Shown here piece by piece: positions 1 through 5,472 of a stretch of 5,777 nt of DNA (its first letter is position 1; each line of letters opens with the position of its first letter). The position numbers and the translations under genes are program-made. Origin of the DNA: Bacteroidota bacterium (GTDB lineage Bacteria > Bacteroidota > Ignavibacteria > Ignavibacteriales > Ignavibacteriaceae). The notes below the pieces were generated by a model. It saw only the letters and a program-made list of their open reading frames with translations. It ran no database searches and was not told the origin of the DNA. The stretch spans positions 1 through 5,777 of the forward strand of contig JAJYSI010000237.1 of assembly GCA_021793635.1 (NCBI GenBank), in the 5' to 3' direction.

Positions 1-34
1 TCGCTCTAAGCTCACTTACTTGAATCGTATTCAT
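1..34 (-). CDS. 5' end of an unidentified gene (11 codons visible)
   Basis: Reading leftward from ATG at 34-32, the frame stays open to the window edge and gives MNTIQVSELRA. An AAGGATG ribosome-binding sequence sits about 6 bases upstream, and a plausible TTG/TAnnTTTG promoter lies at 63-93. An earlier ATG in the same leader hits a stop after two codons, so 34 is the best start. The 'I-x-V-x-E-L' opening resembles the first strand and helix of rhodanese-like domains, but 11 residues are too few to name a family. The spacing of promoter, binding site and start is the main support that this is a real gene start. Confidence 0.4.
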   Translation of the reverse strand, partial: MNTIQVSELRA

Positions 35-62
35 TTCATCATCCTTTTGCAATTGTACAAGC

Positions 63-93
63 CAAATGTACAAATAATAAATCCGATTATCAA
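63..93 (-). promoter_or_regulatory. Putative Bacteroidetes-type promoter for the gene at 1-34
   Basis: On the minus strand TTG (93-91) is followed after 20 bases by TACATTTG (70-63), matching the TTG-N19-21-TAnnTTTG pattern. The predicted start of transcription lies about 25 bases before the ATG at 34. The rest of 35-145 shows no other feature that I can support. Confidence 0.35.
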
Positions 94-145
94 CGTGATA
101 TTTTTATGTTATTTACGCCATGTAGTTAACACCGGCGCAGCTTTC

Positions 146-393
146 TCACTTAATTGCCAGAATTATTGCGCCTGTACCGATTAGTAAAATTCCAAACCAG
201 TGAAGCGAAGATAATTTTTCACTTAGAAATATAACGCCGAATATGGCAACCAACCTGTGTAATAAAACAAGCTAATATCATACTCAACAATGTGAGATAA
301 ATTTTTATCTTTTTTAACACCTTTTACTTGTGCATTAAGCAATGAAGCTAATAAAAATAAAGCAATATATAAATATTTAAATTTATTATTCAA
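146..393 (-). pseudogene. Decayed small DMT-superfamily transporter (SMR/EamA-like), two frameshifts
   Basis: Three minus-strand frames must be joined to give one transporter-like protein. The first frame starts at a TTG (393-391) that overlaps the DUF190 stop and reads NNKFKYLYIALFLLASLLNA, a first membrane helix. At an A6 run (T6 on the plus strand, 310-315) the good reading moves to a second frame, with KKIKIYLTLLSMILACFITQ. Near 252-256 it moves to a third frame, with VAIFGVIFLSEKLSSLH and a final hydrophobic helix ending LAIK at the TGA 148-146. The 'IFGVIFLSEKLS..HWFGILLIGTG' pattern is typical of the last two helices of EamA/SMR carriers. Each shift is explained by one extra base. Even when repaired the product is about 82 residues, shorter than the 105 or more of SMR proteins, so some of the middle also appears lost. 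Sequencing error could account for one shift; two plus a shortfall suggest decay. Confidence 0.55.
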
Positions 394-752
394 GGCTTAT
401 TATTTTTATTACCTACAACATATTTAATTATCTCAGCCTTTTCCATTGTAATTAAACCACCGCAGTTTGCTTCTTCAAAAACATCATGTAGCAAAGGTAA
501 AAACTTATTTATTTTTTCTTCCTCATCTACTATTTCAATTACCATCGGCATATCTTCAGACAATCGTAGAATTTTAGAAGTATGTACCCTACTCGTTCCC
601 CCGTATCCCATAACTCCTTTGAATACAGTAGCTCCCGCAAGATGCACCTTCCTTGCTTCCTGCACAATCTTTTCATAGACTGGAATATGGTGAATAAGGT
701 CGGATTCGCCGACGAATATTCTGACAAGCTTAGCTTCGCTTTTTAGTTCCAT
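390..752 (-). CDS. DUF190 family PII-like protein, CrcB partner
   Basis: This 120-residue protein matches the DUF190 family closely: LVRIFVGESD (9-18, first strand), GATVFKGVMGYG (40-51), a histidine-bearing loop with RVHTSK (55-60), 'LSEDMPMVIEIVD' (64-76), and a C-terminal GGLITMEKAEI stretch. The family has a ferredoxin-like fold related to PII signalling proteins and is very often encoded beside crcB. A role in modulating the fluoride channel is therefore likely but is inferred from neighbourhood. The ATG is well supported: GGAG lies six bases upstream inside the end of crcB, and only one base separates the crcB stop from this start, so the two should be co-translated. The gene would share the fluoride riboswitch at 1177-1237. 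No cysteine pairs or membrane segments are seen; it should be cytosolic. Confidence 0.9.
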   Translation of the reverse strand: MELKSEAKLVRIFVGESDLIHHIPVYEKIVQEARKVHLAGATVFKGVMGYGGTSRVHTSKILRLSEDMPMVIEIVDEEEKINKFLPLLHDVFEEANCGGLITMEKAEIIKYVVGNKNNKP

Positions 753-753
753 T

Positions 754-1137
754 TTATACTCCGCTTAATATTTTTGAAAGTTTATATGATAAAAATAATG
801 CCAGAAGTGTAAGTAAAACATTTGAAAGAATATTAATTCCCGCGTAAAAGAATTCTTTATTTTTTAATAAATTTATTGTTTCAAAAGCAAAAGTTGAGAA
901 AGTAGTTAAGCCTCCGCAAAAGCCGGTTGTTAGAAGAATTCTCATTTCAACGCTTATCAGCTCGTTGTCATTAAGATAAAACATAAACATTCCGATTAAG
1001 AAGCTTCCTAATAAGTTGACAGAAAGCGTTCCATATGGAAAATTTACCGGTAATATTTCAGAAGCAACAGCTGACATCCAGTACCGCAGCATTCCGCCAA
1101 AGCCCGCACCAATAAATACCACAACATAATTTTGCAA
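754..1137 (-). CDS. crcB: CrcB/Fluc fluoride ion channel
   Basis: This 127-residue membrane protein has the usual Fluc length and four predicted helices (about 4-24, 34-54, 66-88, 98-120). Diagnostic motifs are in place: GAGFGGMLRY (10-19), GTLSVNLLGSFLIG (36-49) with the helix-2 asparagine N41, and TGFCGGLTTFSTF (71-83), which carries the helix-break sodium site and the phenylalanines lining the fluoride path. Fluc proteins assemble as dual-topology dimers in the cytoplasmic membrane and let fluoride leave the cell passively. A single full-length gene, as here, implies a homodimer. Translation probably begins at TTG (1137-1135), since the nearby ATG at 1142 is out of frame and AGGAA lies seven bases upstream of the TTG. 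It is the first gene of a two-gene unit with DUF190 and follows fluoride riboswitch 1 directly. Confidence 0.96.
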   Translation of the reverse strand: MQNYVVVFIGAGFGGMLRYWMSAVASEILPVNFPYGTLSVNLLGSFLIGMFMFYLNDNELISVEMRILLTTGFCGGLTTFSTFAFETINLLKNKEFFYAGINILSNVLLTLLALFLSYKLSKILSGV

Positions 1138-1149
1138 ATCATAATTCCT
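1135..1149 (-). promoter_or_regulatory. Ribosome-binding site fixing a TTG start for crcB
   Basis: The minus strand reads TAGGAATTATGATTTG. AGGAA (1149-1145) sits seven bases before TTG (1137-1135). The ATG between them (1142-1140) opens a different frame, so it cannot start CrcB. UAGGA is also the exact complement of UCCUA in the 3' strand of riboswitch 1, which suggests translational control. Confidence 0.6.
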
Positions 1150-1176
1150 ATTTATTTTAAAATTGTAATTATATTT

Positions 1177-1237
1177 GGTAGGAGTTATTAGACCGAAAAA
1201 AATCTCGGACGATTTAGAAGGCGAACCCCATCGCCTT
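1177..1237 (-). promoter_or_regulatory. Fluoride riboswitch (crcB motif), copy 1, before crcB
   Basis: Read on the minus strand, a hairpin AAGGCGA-UGGGGU-UCGCCUU (1237-1218) is followed by a second small stem CCGA/UCGG (1208-1193) and the 3' strand CUAAUAACUCCUACC (1191-1177). The hairpin loop GGGGU can pair with ACUCC to make the pseudoknot that defines the fluoride aptamer. Order, loop sequence and 3' tail match the crcB motif, and the gene that follows is crcB itself, which settles the identity. Forty bases of AU-rich leader separate the aptamer from the crcB start. No U-tract terminator is seen, so control of translation is more likely than termination: UCCUA in the aptamer tail can pair with the UAGGA ribosome-binding site when fluoride is absent. 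In all three copies the base of the first stem keeps pairing while its sequence changes (G-C here, A-U in the others). Confidence 0.95.
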
Positions 1238-1239
1238 TA

Positions 1240-1268
1240 CAAATATATTAAATCCAATAAATATTCAA
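1240..1268 (-). promoter_or_regulatory. Promoter of the crcB-DUF190 unit
   Basis: On the minus strand TTG (1268-1266), an 18-base spacer and TATATTTG (1247-1240) fit the Bacteroidetes -33/-7 pattern. The aptamer stem starts two bases further on, so the transcript would begin almost exactly with the riboswitch. The same element with the same spacer precedes riboswitch 2. Between here and the stop of the upstream MutS-like gene (1269-1324) I see no convincing terminator. Confidence 0.6.
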
Positions 1269-1324
1269 AACATGTTTCAAGCGAACGACTCATTCTAAAT
1301 ACTATTCATTTCAGAATTATCACC

Positions 1325-2893
1325 TTAGGGTTTTTGTGCTTGAAATATCTTTCCATATAAATCTTGTCCGTAGCTCGTTTGCAAAGGCTCTCCTTCAATC
1401 ACTCTGAACGTTCGCGTTCCATTGGACAGCCGTTCAGCTCTTAAAAAGATGGCGTTCTGCATCTTCTTTTCATTAAGGCTATTCGCAAATTCAAATTGAT
1501 GCGTTACAAAAACAACCTTGATTCCTCTATCAACCAACGCCTTCGTTATCTGCTTTGCTATTTCAGAGCCTTCTATTTCGTTTGTCGCAGAGAAAGATTC
1601 ATTAAGGAATACTATAGAATTTGAGTTAATTTTATCCACTATTTTATTCATTCTGCTTAGCTCTTCATCTAATTTTCCGCTTTCCATTGTAGTATCTTCC
1701 TCACGTTTAAAATGAGTTACTATTTCGTCTCTAACATCTGCAGAAAATATTTCTGCCGGAACAAACATACCCGATTGCATCATCAACTGAGCAATGCCAA
1801 TGCTTCGCATCAAAGTAGATTTACCTCCTGTATTAGCTCCGGTTATTATAATAAGATCCTTGCCGTCTGCATTGAGATCATTGCTTATAACTTTTCGTCC
1901 TGCGCTTAATGAGAGACAAATATCATACAATCCTGCAAACGACATCTTTCTTTCACCAGGCTGTGCAGGAACTGGAAAGCAATGTGGCTCATCCAACTCA
2001 ATTAGGTGTTGACGCAAATTAAGGCAACCAATATAAAATGCTAATTCAGTCCGCAGTGCTTGAAAGAAACTCAGAATATGGTCCATTGACTGCGCTAGTG
2101 CATTAGCAACTATATTTATTCCCTGGTTGCGTAATTCCGATAAGGCTCTGGTTCCGGCTTCATCTCTTGGACTAACCTGATAGGTATAACCGGGAAGTTT
2201 TTTTGATATGAGCCGTTCAAACCAATTCCTTTTATCTTCATAAGGTCTGTTAAGAATATAATTACTGCCTTTATTCCCTCTGCCCAATTCTGCGCTTAAT
2301 AGAACTCCATAATTGAATTTTATTTGCCTCAAATGTTCATCGATACTAGCTAAATATTCATCACTGAGTTCCTGTCTGAGCGTCCCAAACAATTTTTTGA
2401 ATCCTTCCGAATTAAAGGCTTCCTCATTCTGATCAGCAACATCTCTCAACTTCCTAAGCATCTCTGCAAATATCTGAAGCTTGTCTCCAGATTCATGTAG
2501 TATGCTTGAGGGTGAACTAAAAAGTCCCCACCAACGACCGCTTTTCTCTTTTTCAATTGCTTCTACAGTTAACTGATATATCTCTTTAATAATTGACTCA
2601 TGTATCATGCAATCATTCAAAACCTGTTGGCGATAAAGGATAGTTACATTATCAGTAACACTTGCAAGTACACCTACTTTTGCCACTTCAAAGAGAAAAT
2701 TGTCGCCGCCTGCCATTGAGTTAAGCAAAATATCTAAACCTAAATCTTGTATAATAGCCTTTTCATCCCAGGGTAAAAAGCGTTGTAAACTTAACCTCTC
2801 ATCAGTTTCAAACGCGCGAGGCTTCTTTTCCCTTTGAATTAGAATCTGCTCCGGGTCGAAGTCCTGGTCTCTAAACATCAGGTATGCTTTCAT
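1325..2893 (-). CDS. MutS-like P-loop ATPase, second gene of the fluoride-switched pair
   Basis: This 522-residue protein contains only the core/lever and ATPase parts of a MutS protein. The N-terminal mismatch-reading domain with its F-x-E motif is missing. Residues 50-95 (DLGLDILLNSMAGGD...YRQQVL) resemble the start of the core domain of the MutS-related family, and residues 100-330 look mostly helical. The C-terminal ATPase has Walker A GANTGGKST (352-360), a GKLDEELSRM segment, Walker B IVFLNESFSATN with asparagine N431 where classical MutS has aspartate, and the switch histidine in VTHQFEF (T464-H465). It begins inside the stop codon of the upstream paralog (ATGA overlap), so the two are probably translated together and may form a heterodimer. 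The function of this short MutS family is not known to me. Lacking the mismatch domain, it is unlikely to be the main mismatch repair protein. Expression should depend on riboswitch 2. Confidence 0.88.
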   Translation of the reverse strand: MKAYLMFRDQDFDPEQILIQREKKPRAFETDERLSLQRFLPWDEKAIIQDLGLDILLNSMAGGDNFLFEVAKVGVLASVTDNVTILYRQQVLNDCMIHESIIKEIYQLTVEAIEKEKSGRWWGLFSSPSSILHESGDKLQIFAEMLRKLRDVADQNEEAFNSEGFKKLFGTLRQELSDEYLASIDEHLRQIKFNYGVLLSAELGRGNKGSNYILNRPYEDKRNWFERLISKKLPGYTYQVSPRDEAGTRALSELRNQGINIVANALAQSMDHILSFFQALRTELAFYIGCLNLRQHLIELDEPHCFPVPAQPGERKMSFAGLYDICLSLSAGRKVISNDLNADGKDLIIITGANTGGKSTLMRSIGIAQLMMQSGMFVPAEIFSADVRDEIVTHFKREEDTTMESGKLDEELSRMNKIVDKINSNSIVFLNESFSATNEIEGSEIAKQITKALVDRGIKVVFVTHQFEFANSLNEKKMQNAIFLRAERLSNGTRTFRVIEGEPLQTSYGQDLYGKIFQAQKP

Positions 2894-4470
2894 GATTTTA
2901 TACGCTCCATTATATGACTGTAAGTTAGCTGGTATTTTTCAGCTATTGCCATAGCGTAAGCCAATCCGTCTGCTGGTCGTCTTATAACTTTGAATGTCCG
3001 TAGCGCCGGGTTCTCCGGGACAACCGTGCTGGTCATGGATACTGTTTGTTTGCTGAACGAAGCCAATTCATCAATGAAAGTTACCCAAACACAGAGTAAG
3101 TCGAGCTCTAAAATCTTTTCAATTATTTTTGTGCTTAAAAAACTAACGTCTTGTATAGTTGTTGAATTAAAAATCTCATTCATGATTAGTATTGACCGGG
3201 AGGTAGCACGTTCAAGAATTATGTGAATCCTTGTCAAATCATCTTCGAGTTTACCGCGAAGGTTTTCAACTTTCTCTGCGCGTTCAAATTGAGTGAAAAT
3301 ATTATCAAAGAAAAATAGATGTGCTTCGCGTCCAGGAACCGGGCACCCGATACTTGCAAGGTAATGAAGCTGCCCAAATATGCGTGCAAACGTTGTTTTG
3401 CCGCCCTGGTTTGGGCCGGTCACAACTATAATTCGTTCTTTGTCTTTCAAATAGAAATCATTACAGACTATTTGTCCATTATTTTCATTTAATTTCCGAG
3501 CTAAAGCTAAATCGAATCCGTCATAATCATAAATTTCCTTAGATGTGTTTGAGATTTGAGGATAGCAGAATTGAAGTTTATTATGTTTGAATTTCGATAT
3601 GTGTTCCAGATAAGCAATATAAAACTGAATTTCTCTATCAAAGACTGCAATAGTCTCATCAATAAAACTTGCCTGCCCTGTAGGCAGGTTTCCGTAGCGA
3701 ATACAAAAGTTTTCTAATTCTAAAAATAAGTCTGAATTCAACTGCTCAACAAAATCTAGTATTTTAGCTTCGATATGATTCATGTCCTCTGACACAGAAT
3801 TATATTTTACAAGGTAGTTCCTTACAGCACCTTGCTTAAATTTTTCGAACGTTGCCTCAATTTCAGCGCTATAATCTATTCCAGGCTCATAATTTTGAAC
3901 AGTAAAAGAATTATCTTGAATGATTATTCGATACTTTACTTTTGAAAGTTCCATTTTAAGTCTGTTAATTTCGTTCTCAAGCAAGGTAAACTGATTTCCG
4001 GATGTGTATTTCTTTAAGTATTCACTAAAGCCAAGAAAGCCGCGTGATTTCAACGATTTGGTGGATAAATCTTCTGCAATTTTATTAACTGAAATACAAT
4101 AATGTTCCGCTGCATAAAGTAACCAAATTTCTTTTTGGTTCGGATAGTACAACTTTTCTACAAGTTTAAGATATTTACGCACTTCATTCATCTGCTCTGC
4201 AAATAATTTTACGCTTTCATAAAGCGACAAATTTTCTAGTTCCTTGAAAACCTCATGGCGGTAATGTATTGAATCAATATTACTCAATGGTGAATAGAAA
4301 AAATTCTTCAAACCTGCCTGTCCGGCAGGCAGGTCATATCCCGCCCATTTCATGGTAATAGCATCCACTATTTGATCCAAATTTAGATCAACAAAAAAAG
4401 GCGGGGTCTCTGCGTTATTTGCATTTATGCTGTCTGCCGGTTCATTAAAAAGTATACTCTGGAAGTTCAT
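2890..4470 (-). CDS. MutS-like P-loop ATPase, first gene of the fluoride-switched pair
   Basis: This 526-residue paralog of the neighbouring gene has the same layout: a core-domain opening (DLNLDQIVDAI, 28-38; YRHEV, 70-74), a long helical lever region, then an ATPase with Walker A GPNQGGKTT (352-360), a GKLEDDLTRI segment, and Walker B ILIMNEIFNSTT with N431-E432. From Walker A through Walker B to the H-loop it aligns with its partner without gaps. Two differences stand out. The switch histidine is phenylalanine (VTFIDEL, F465), and two LPxGQA inserts from a DNA palindrome lie at residues 46-53 and 261-268. No mismatch-recognition domain is present. The ATG is supported by AAAAGGA nine bases upstream. 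The gene is the first after fluoride riboswitch 2, with a 55-base leader. It may be the non-hydrolysing half of a heterodimer, but that is inference from the missing histidine. Confidence 0.85.
   Translation of the reverse strand: MNFQSILFNEPADSINANNAETPPFFVDLNLDQIVDAITMKWAGYDLPAGQAGLKNFFYSPLSNIDSIHYRHEVFKELENLSLYESVKLFAEQMNEVRKYLKLVEKLYYPNQKEIWLLYAAEHYCISVNKIAEDLSTKSLKSRGFLGFSEYLKKYTSGNQFTLLENEINRLKMELSKVKYRIIIQDNSFTVQNYEPGIDYSAEIEATFEKFKQGAVRNYLVKYNSVSEDMNHIEAKILDFVEQLNSDLFLELENFCIRYGNLPTGQASFIDETIAVFDREIQFYIAYLEHISKFKHNKLQFCYPQISNTSKEIYDYDGFDLALARKLNENNGQIVCNDFYLKDKERIIVVTGPNQGGKTTFARIFGQLHYLASIGCPVPGREAHLFFFDNIFTQFERAEKVENLRGKLEDDLTRIHIILERATSRSILIMNEIFNSTTIQDVSFLSTKIIEKILELDLLCVWVTFIDELASFSKQTVSMTSTVVPENPALRTFKVIRRPADGLAYAMAIAEKYQLTYSHIMERIKS
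3672..3688. repeat. Palindromic repeat inside a MutS-like gene (copy B)
   Basis: CCTGCC (3672-3677) and GGCAGG (3683-3688) form a six-base-pair palindrome around CTGTA. Read in the gene frame it gives N-LPTGQA-S (residues 261-268). It closely resembles the copy at 4313-4333 and keeps the frame open. Such short palindromes spread in some Bacteroidota/Ignavibacteria and candidate-phylum genomes; how they move is not shown here. Confidence 0.6.
4313..4333. repeat. Palindromic repeat inside a MutS-like gene (copy A)
   Basis: CCTGCCTG (4313-4320) and CAGGCAGG (4326-4333) are perfect inverted arms around TCCGG. In the gene frame this reads D-LPAGQA-G (residues 46-53), in a stretch where the paralog has no such segment. 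It looks like an in-frame insertion tolerated in a surface loop of the core domain. Confidence 0.7.
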
Positions 4471-4479
4471 TTATAAAAA

Positions 4480-4486
4480 TCCTTTT
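4480..4486 (-). promoter_or_regulatory. Ribosome-binding site of the first MutS-like gene
   Basis: AAAAGGA (4486-4480) stands nine bases before the ATG at 4470. Its GGATTT continuation can pair with AAATCC further up the leader (4518-4513), and its AGGA with UCCU in the riboswitch tail, so it could be hidden when fluoride is absent. Confidence 0.5.
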
Positions 4487-4525
4487 AATAATAGTCATTA
4501 AGTTTTTATAATTGGATTTATAATT

Positions 4526-4582
4526 GGTAGGAGTTATTAGACCGAAAGTTTTTCGGACGGTTATAAGCGAACACCATCGCTT
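4526..4582 (-). promoter_or_regulatory. Fluoride riboswitch (crcB motif), copy 2, before the MutS-like pair
   Basis: On the minus strand the hairpin AAGCGA-UGGUGU-UCGCUU (4582-4565) is followed by a perfect CCGAAA/UUUCGG stem (4555-4541) and CUAAUAACUCCUACC (4540-4526). The loop GGUGU pairs with ACUCC except at the centre, the position I recall as variable in the family consensus. A 24-base stretch covering the 3' strand and part of the second stem is identical to copy 1, suggesting a recent duplication or strong constraint. The leader to the ATG at 4470 is 55 bases, without a U-tract terminator. Two possible pairings could cover the ribosome-binding site. The riboswitch faces away from the phosphatase and points only at the MutS-like genes. 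Confidence 0.93.
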
Positions 4583-4585
4583 GTG

Positions 4586-4614
4586 CAAATATATAAAATC
4601 TGCAAGATTATCAA
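4586..4614 (-). promoter_or_regulatory. Promoter of the MutS-like pair
   Basis: TTG (4614-4612), 18 bases, then TATATTTG (4593-4586) on the minus strand. Element sequence and spacing are the same as for the crcB promoter. The aptamer stem begins four bases after the last G. Confidence 0.6.
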
Positions 4615-4637
4615 AATCATTTTTGTCACATTGTATT

Positions 4638-4645
4638 TATATTTG
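4638..4645 (+). promoter_or_regulatory. Possible -7 element for the acid phosphatase gene
   Basis: TATATTTG on the plus strand lies 53 bases before the phosphatase ATG and faces the right way. No TTG occurs at the expected distance upstream, so support is weak. This gene has no riboswitch of its own. Confidence 0.25.
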
Positions 4646-4698
4646 CACCTTCGTTCTTCAATTGAATATTTTTATAATTTCAAAGTGGGCAAAAATCT

Positions 4699-5388
4699 AT
4701 GAAAAATAAAAGCAGCCTCTTTTATCTAATCATATTTCTCCTTTTTTATTCGGCTCTGTTGTTTCCACAAAACAATAATTCATTCACCAATTTACCTTAC
4801 AGCAAGATTAAGCTCGAAAACTTATCGCTGCTTAAGGATAAAATAATTCAGTACCATTCATCCGGTAAATATGATAAAGACATGCAAATTATTTGCCGAA
4901 ATGTATGGTCTAAACTAAAAAGAATAAAACCGGATTCAAATTCAACTGTTGTTTTTGATGTCGATGAAACTTCTTTATCCAATTATTCATTTCTAAAAAC
5001 AATGGATTTTGGTTATATCCCCTTTCTTTGGGATAAATGGATTGACAGCGCAAAAGCGCCTGCAATAAAACCTGTTAAAACTCTTTATGATTCTGTTGTA
5101 ACAAAGGGTTTTAAGGTTGTCTTTATTTCCGGAAGGCACGATTATCAGTACGCAGCAACAGTAAAAAATTTGAAGGTTCAGGGCTTCCTTCGCTTTGATA
5201 CTCTAATAACAAAAGGCACGAACGACCTTTCTTCTACAACATCTTTGTTCAAAGAAAATAAAAGAATTGATTTAACTAAAAGAGGTTACCGCATAATTTG
5301 TACAATTGGAGATCAATTTAGCGATATGTATGGTAAATATACCGGCTTAAAAGTTAAGCTGATTAATTATATATATTATATTAAATAA
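4699..5388 (+). CDS. Secreted HAD-family acid phosphatase (class B/e(P4)-like)
   Basis: This 229-residue protein carries all four HAD motifs of the PF03767 acid phosphatases. Motif I is VVFDVDETSLSN with nucleophile D87 and acid D89; motif II is VFISGR (S144); the motif III lysine is probably K185 before R189; motif IV is GDQFSD (204-209). The ending IKLINYIYYI matches the family's closing 'KLPNPmYYI' pattern. Residues 1-24 form a signal peptide with a hydrophobic core (7-22). There is no lipobox cysteine, unlike the lipoprotein e(P4) members, so a soluble periplasmic or secreted enzyme is expected. It probably releases phosphate from nucleotides or other esters outside the cytoplasm with a metal cofactor; the substrate cannot be told. 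It is transcribed away from the MutS-like pair, and nothing suggests that a riboswitch controls it. The ATG has no strong ribosome-binding site, which is common in Bacteroidota. Confidence 0.85.
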   Translation: MKNKSSLFYLIIFLLFYSALLFPQNNNSFTNLPYSKIKLENLSLLKDKIIQYHSSGKYDKDMQIICRNVWSKLKRIKPDSNSTVVFDVDETSLSNYSFLKTMDFGYIPFLWDKWIDSAKAPAIKPVKTLYDSVVTKGFKVVFISGRHDYQYAATVKNLKVQGFLRFDTLITKGTNDLSSTTSLFKENKRIDLTKRGYRIICTIGDQFSDMYGKYTGLKVKLINYIYYIK

Positions 5389-5397
5389 TATTTTTTT
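5373..5397 (+). terminator. AT-only hairpin with T-run after the phosphatase gene
   Basis: ATATTAT (5373-5379) and ATAATAT (5385-5391) form a seven-base-pair stem around ATTAA, followed by T to 5397. It overlaps the stop codon of the phosphatase gene. The form is that of an intrinsic terminator, but a stem with no G-C pairs is weak. Confidence 0.35.
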
Positions 5398-5438
5398 AGT
5401 CTAATAATGTGCTATAAATTTTAAAGTTTGTATTTTAT

Positions 5439-5469
5439 TTGCTTTTAATAATCTTAAAATATATTTTTG
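5439..5469 (+). promoter_or_regulatory. Promoter of riboswitch 3 and the HyfC-like gene
   Basis: TTG (5439-5441), 20 bases, then TATTTTTG (5462-5469) on the plus strand fits TTG-N-TAnnTTTG. The aptamer stem begins four bases later at 5473, as for the other two copies. It implies a transcript independent of the phosphatase gene. Confidence 0.5.
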
Positions 5470-5472
5470 TTC

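Noticed and set aside
539..727. Minus-strand 62-codon frame
   Set aside because: Shadow of the DUF190 gene, which has a clear family match and a good ribosome-binding site.
1236..1324. Terminator between the MutS-like pair and the crcB promoter
   Set aside because: Only a five-base ATTCT/AGAAT pairing is seen and no T-run follows on the minus strand. Read-through into crcB is possible.
1175..1360. Open frame beginning MVGVIRPKK on the plus strand
   Set aside because: It is the antisense reading of fluoride riboswitch 1. Its likeness to the frame at 4524-4709 comes from the shared RNA element, not from a protein family.
1325..4470. The pair as canonical mismatch repair MutS or MutS2
   Set aside because: Both are about 520 residues, lack the F-x-E mismatch domain and the Smr endonuclease domain, and have Asn in Walker B; they belong to a shorter MutS-related group.
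4524..4709. Open frame beginning MVGVIRPKV on the plus strand
   Set aside because: Antisense of riboswitch 2 and its promoter; the similarity to the frame at 1175 stops where the RNA conservation stops.
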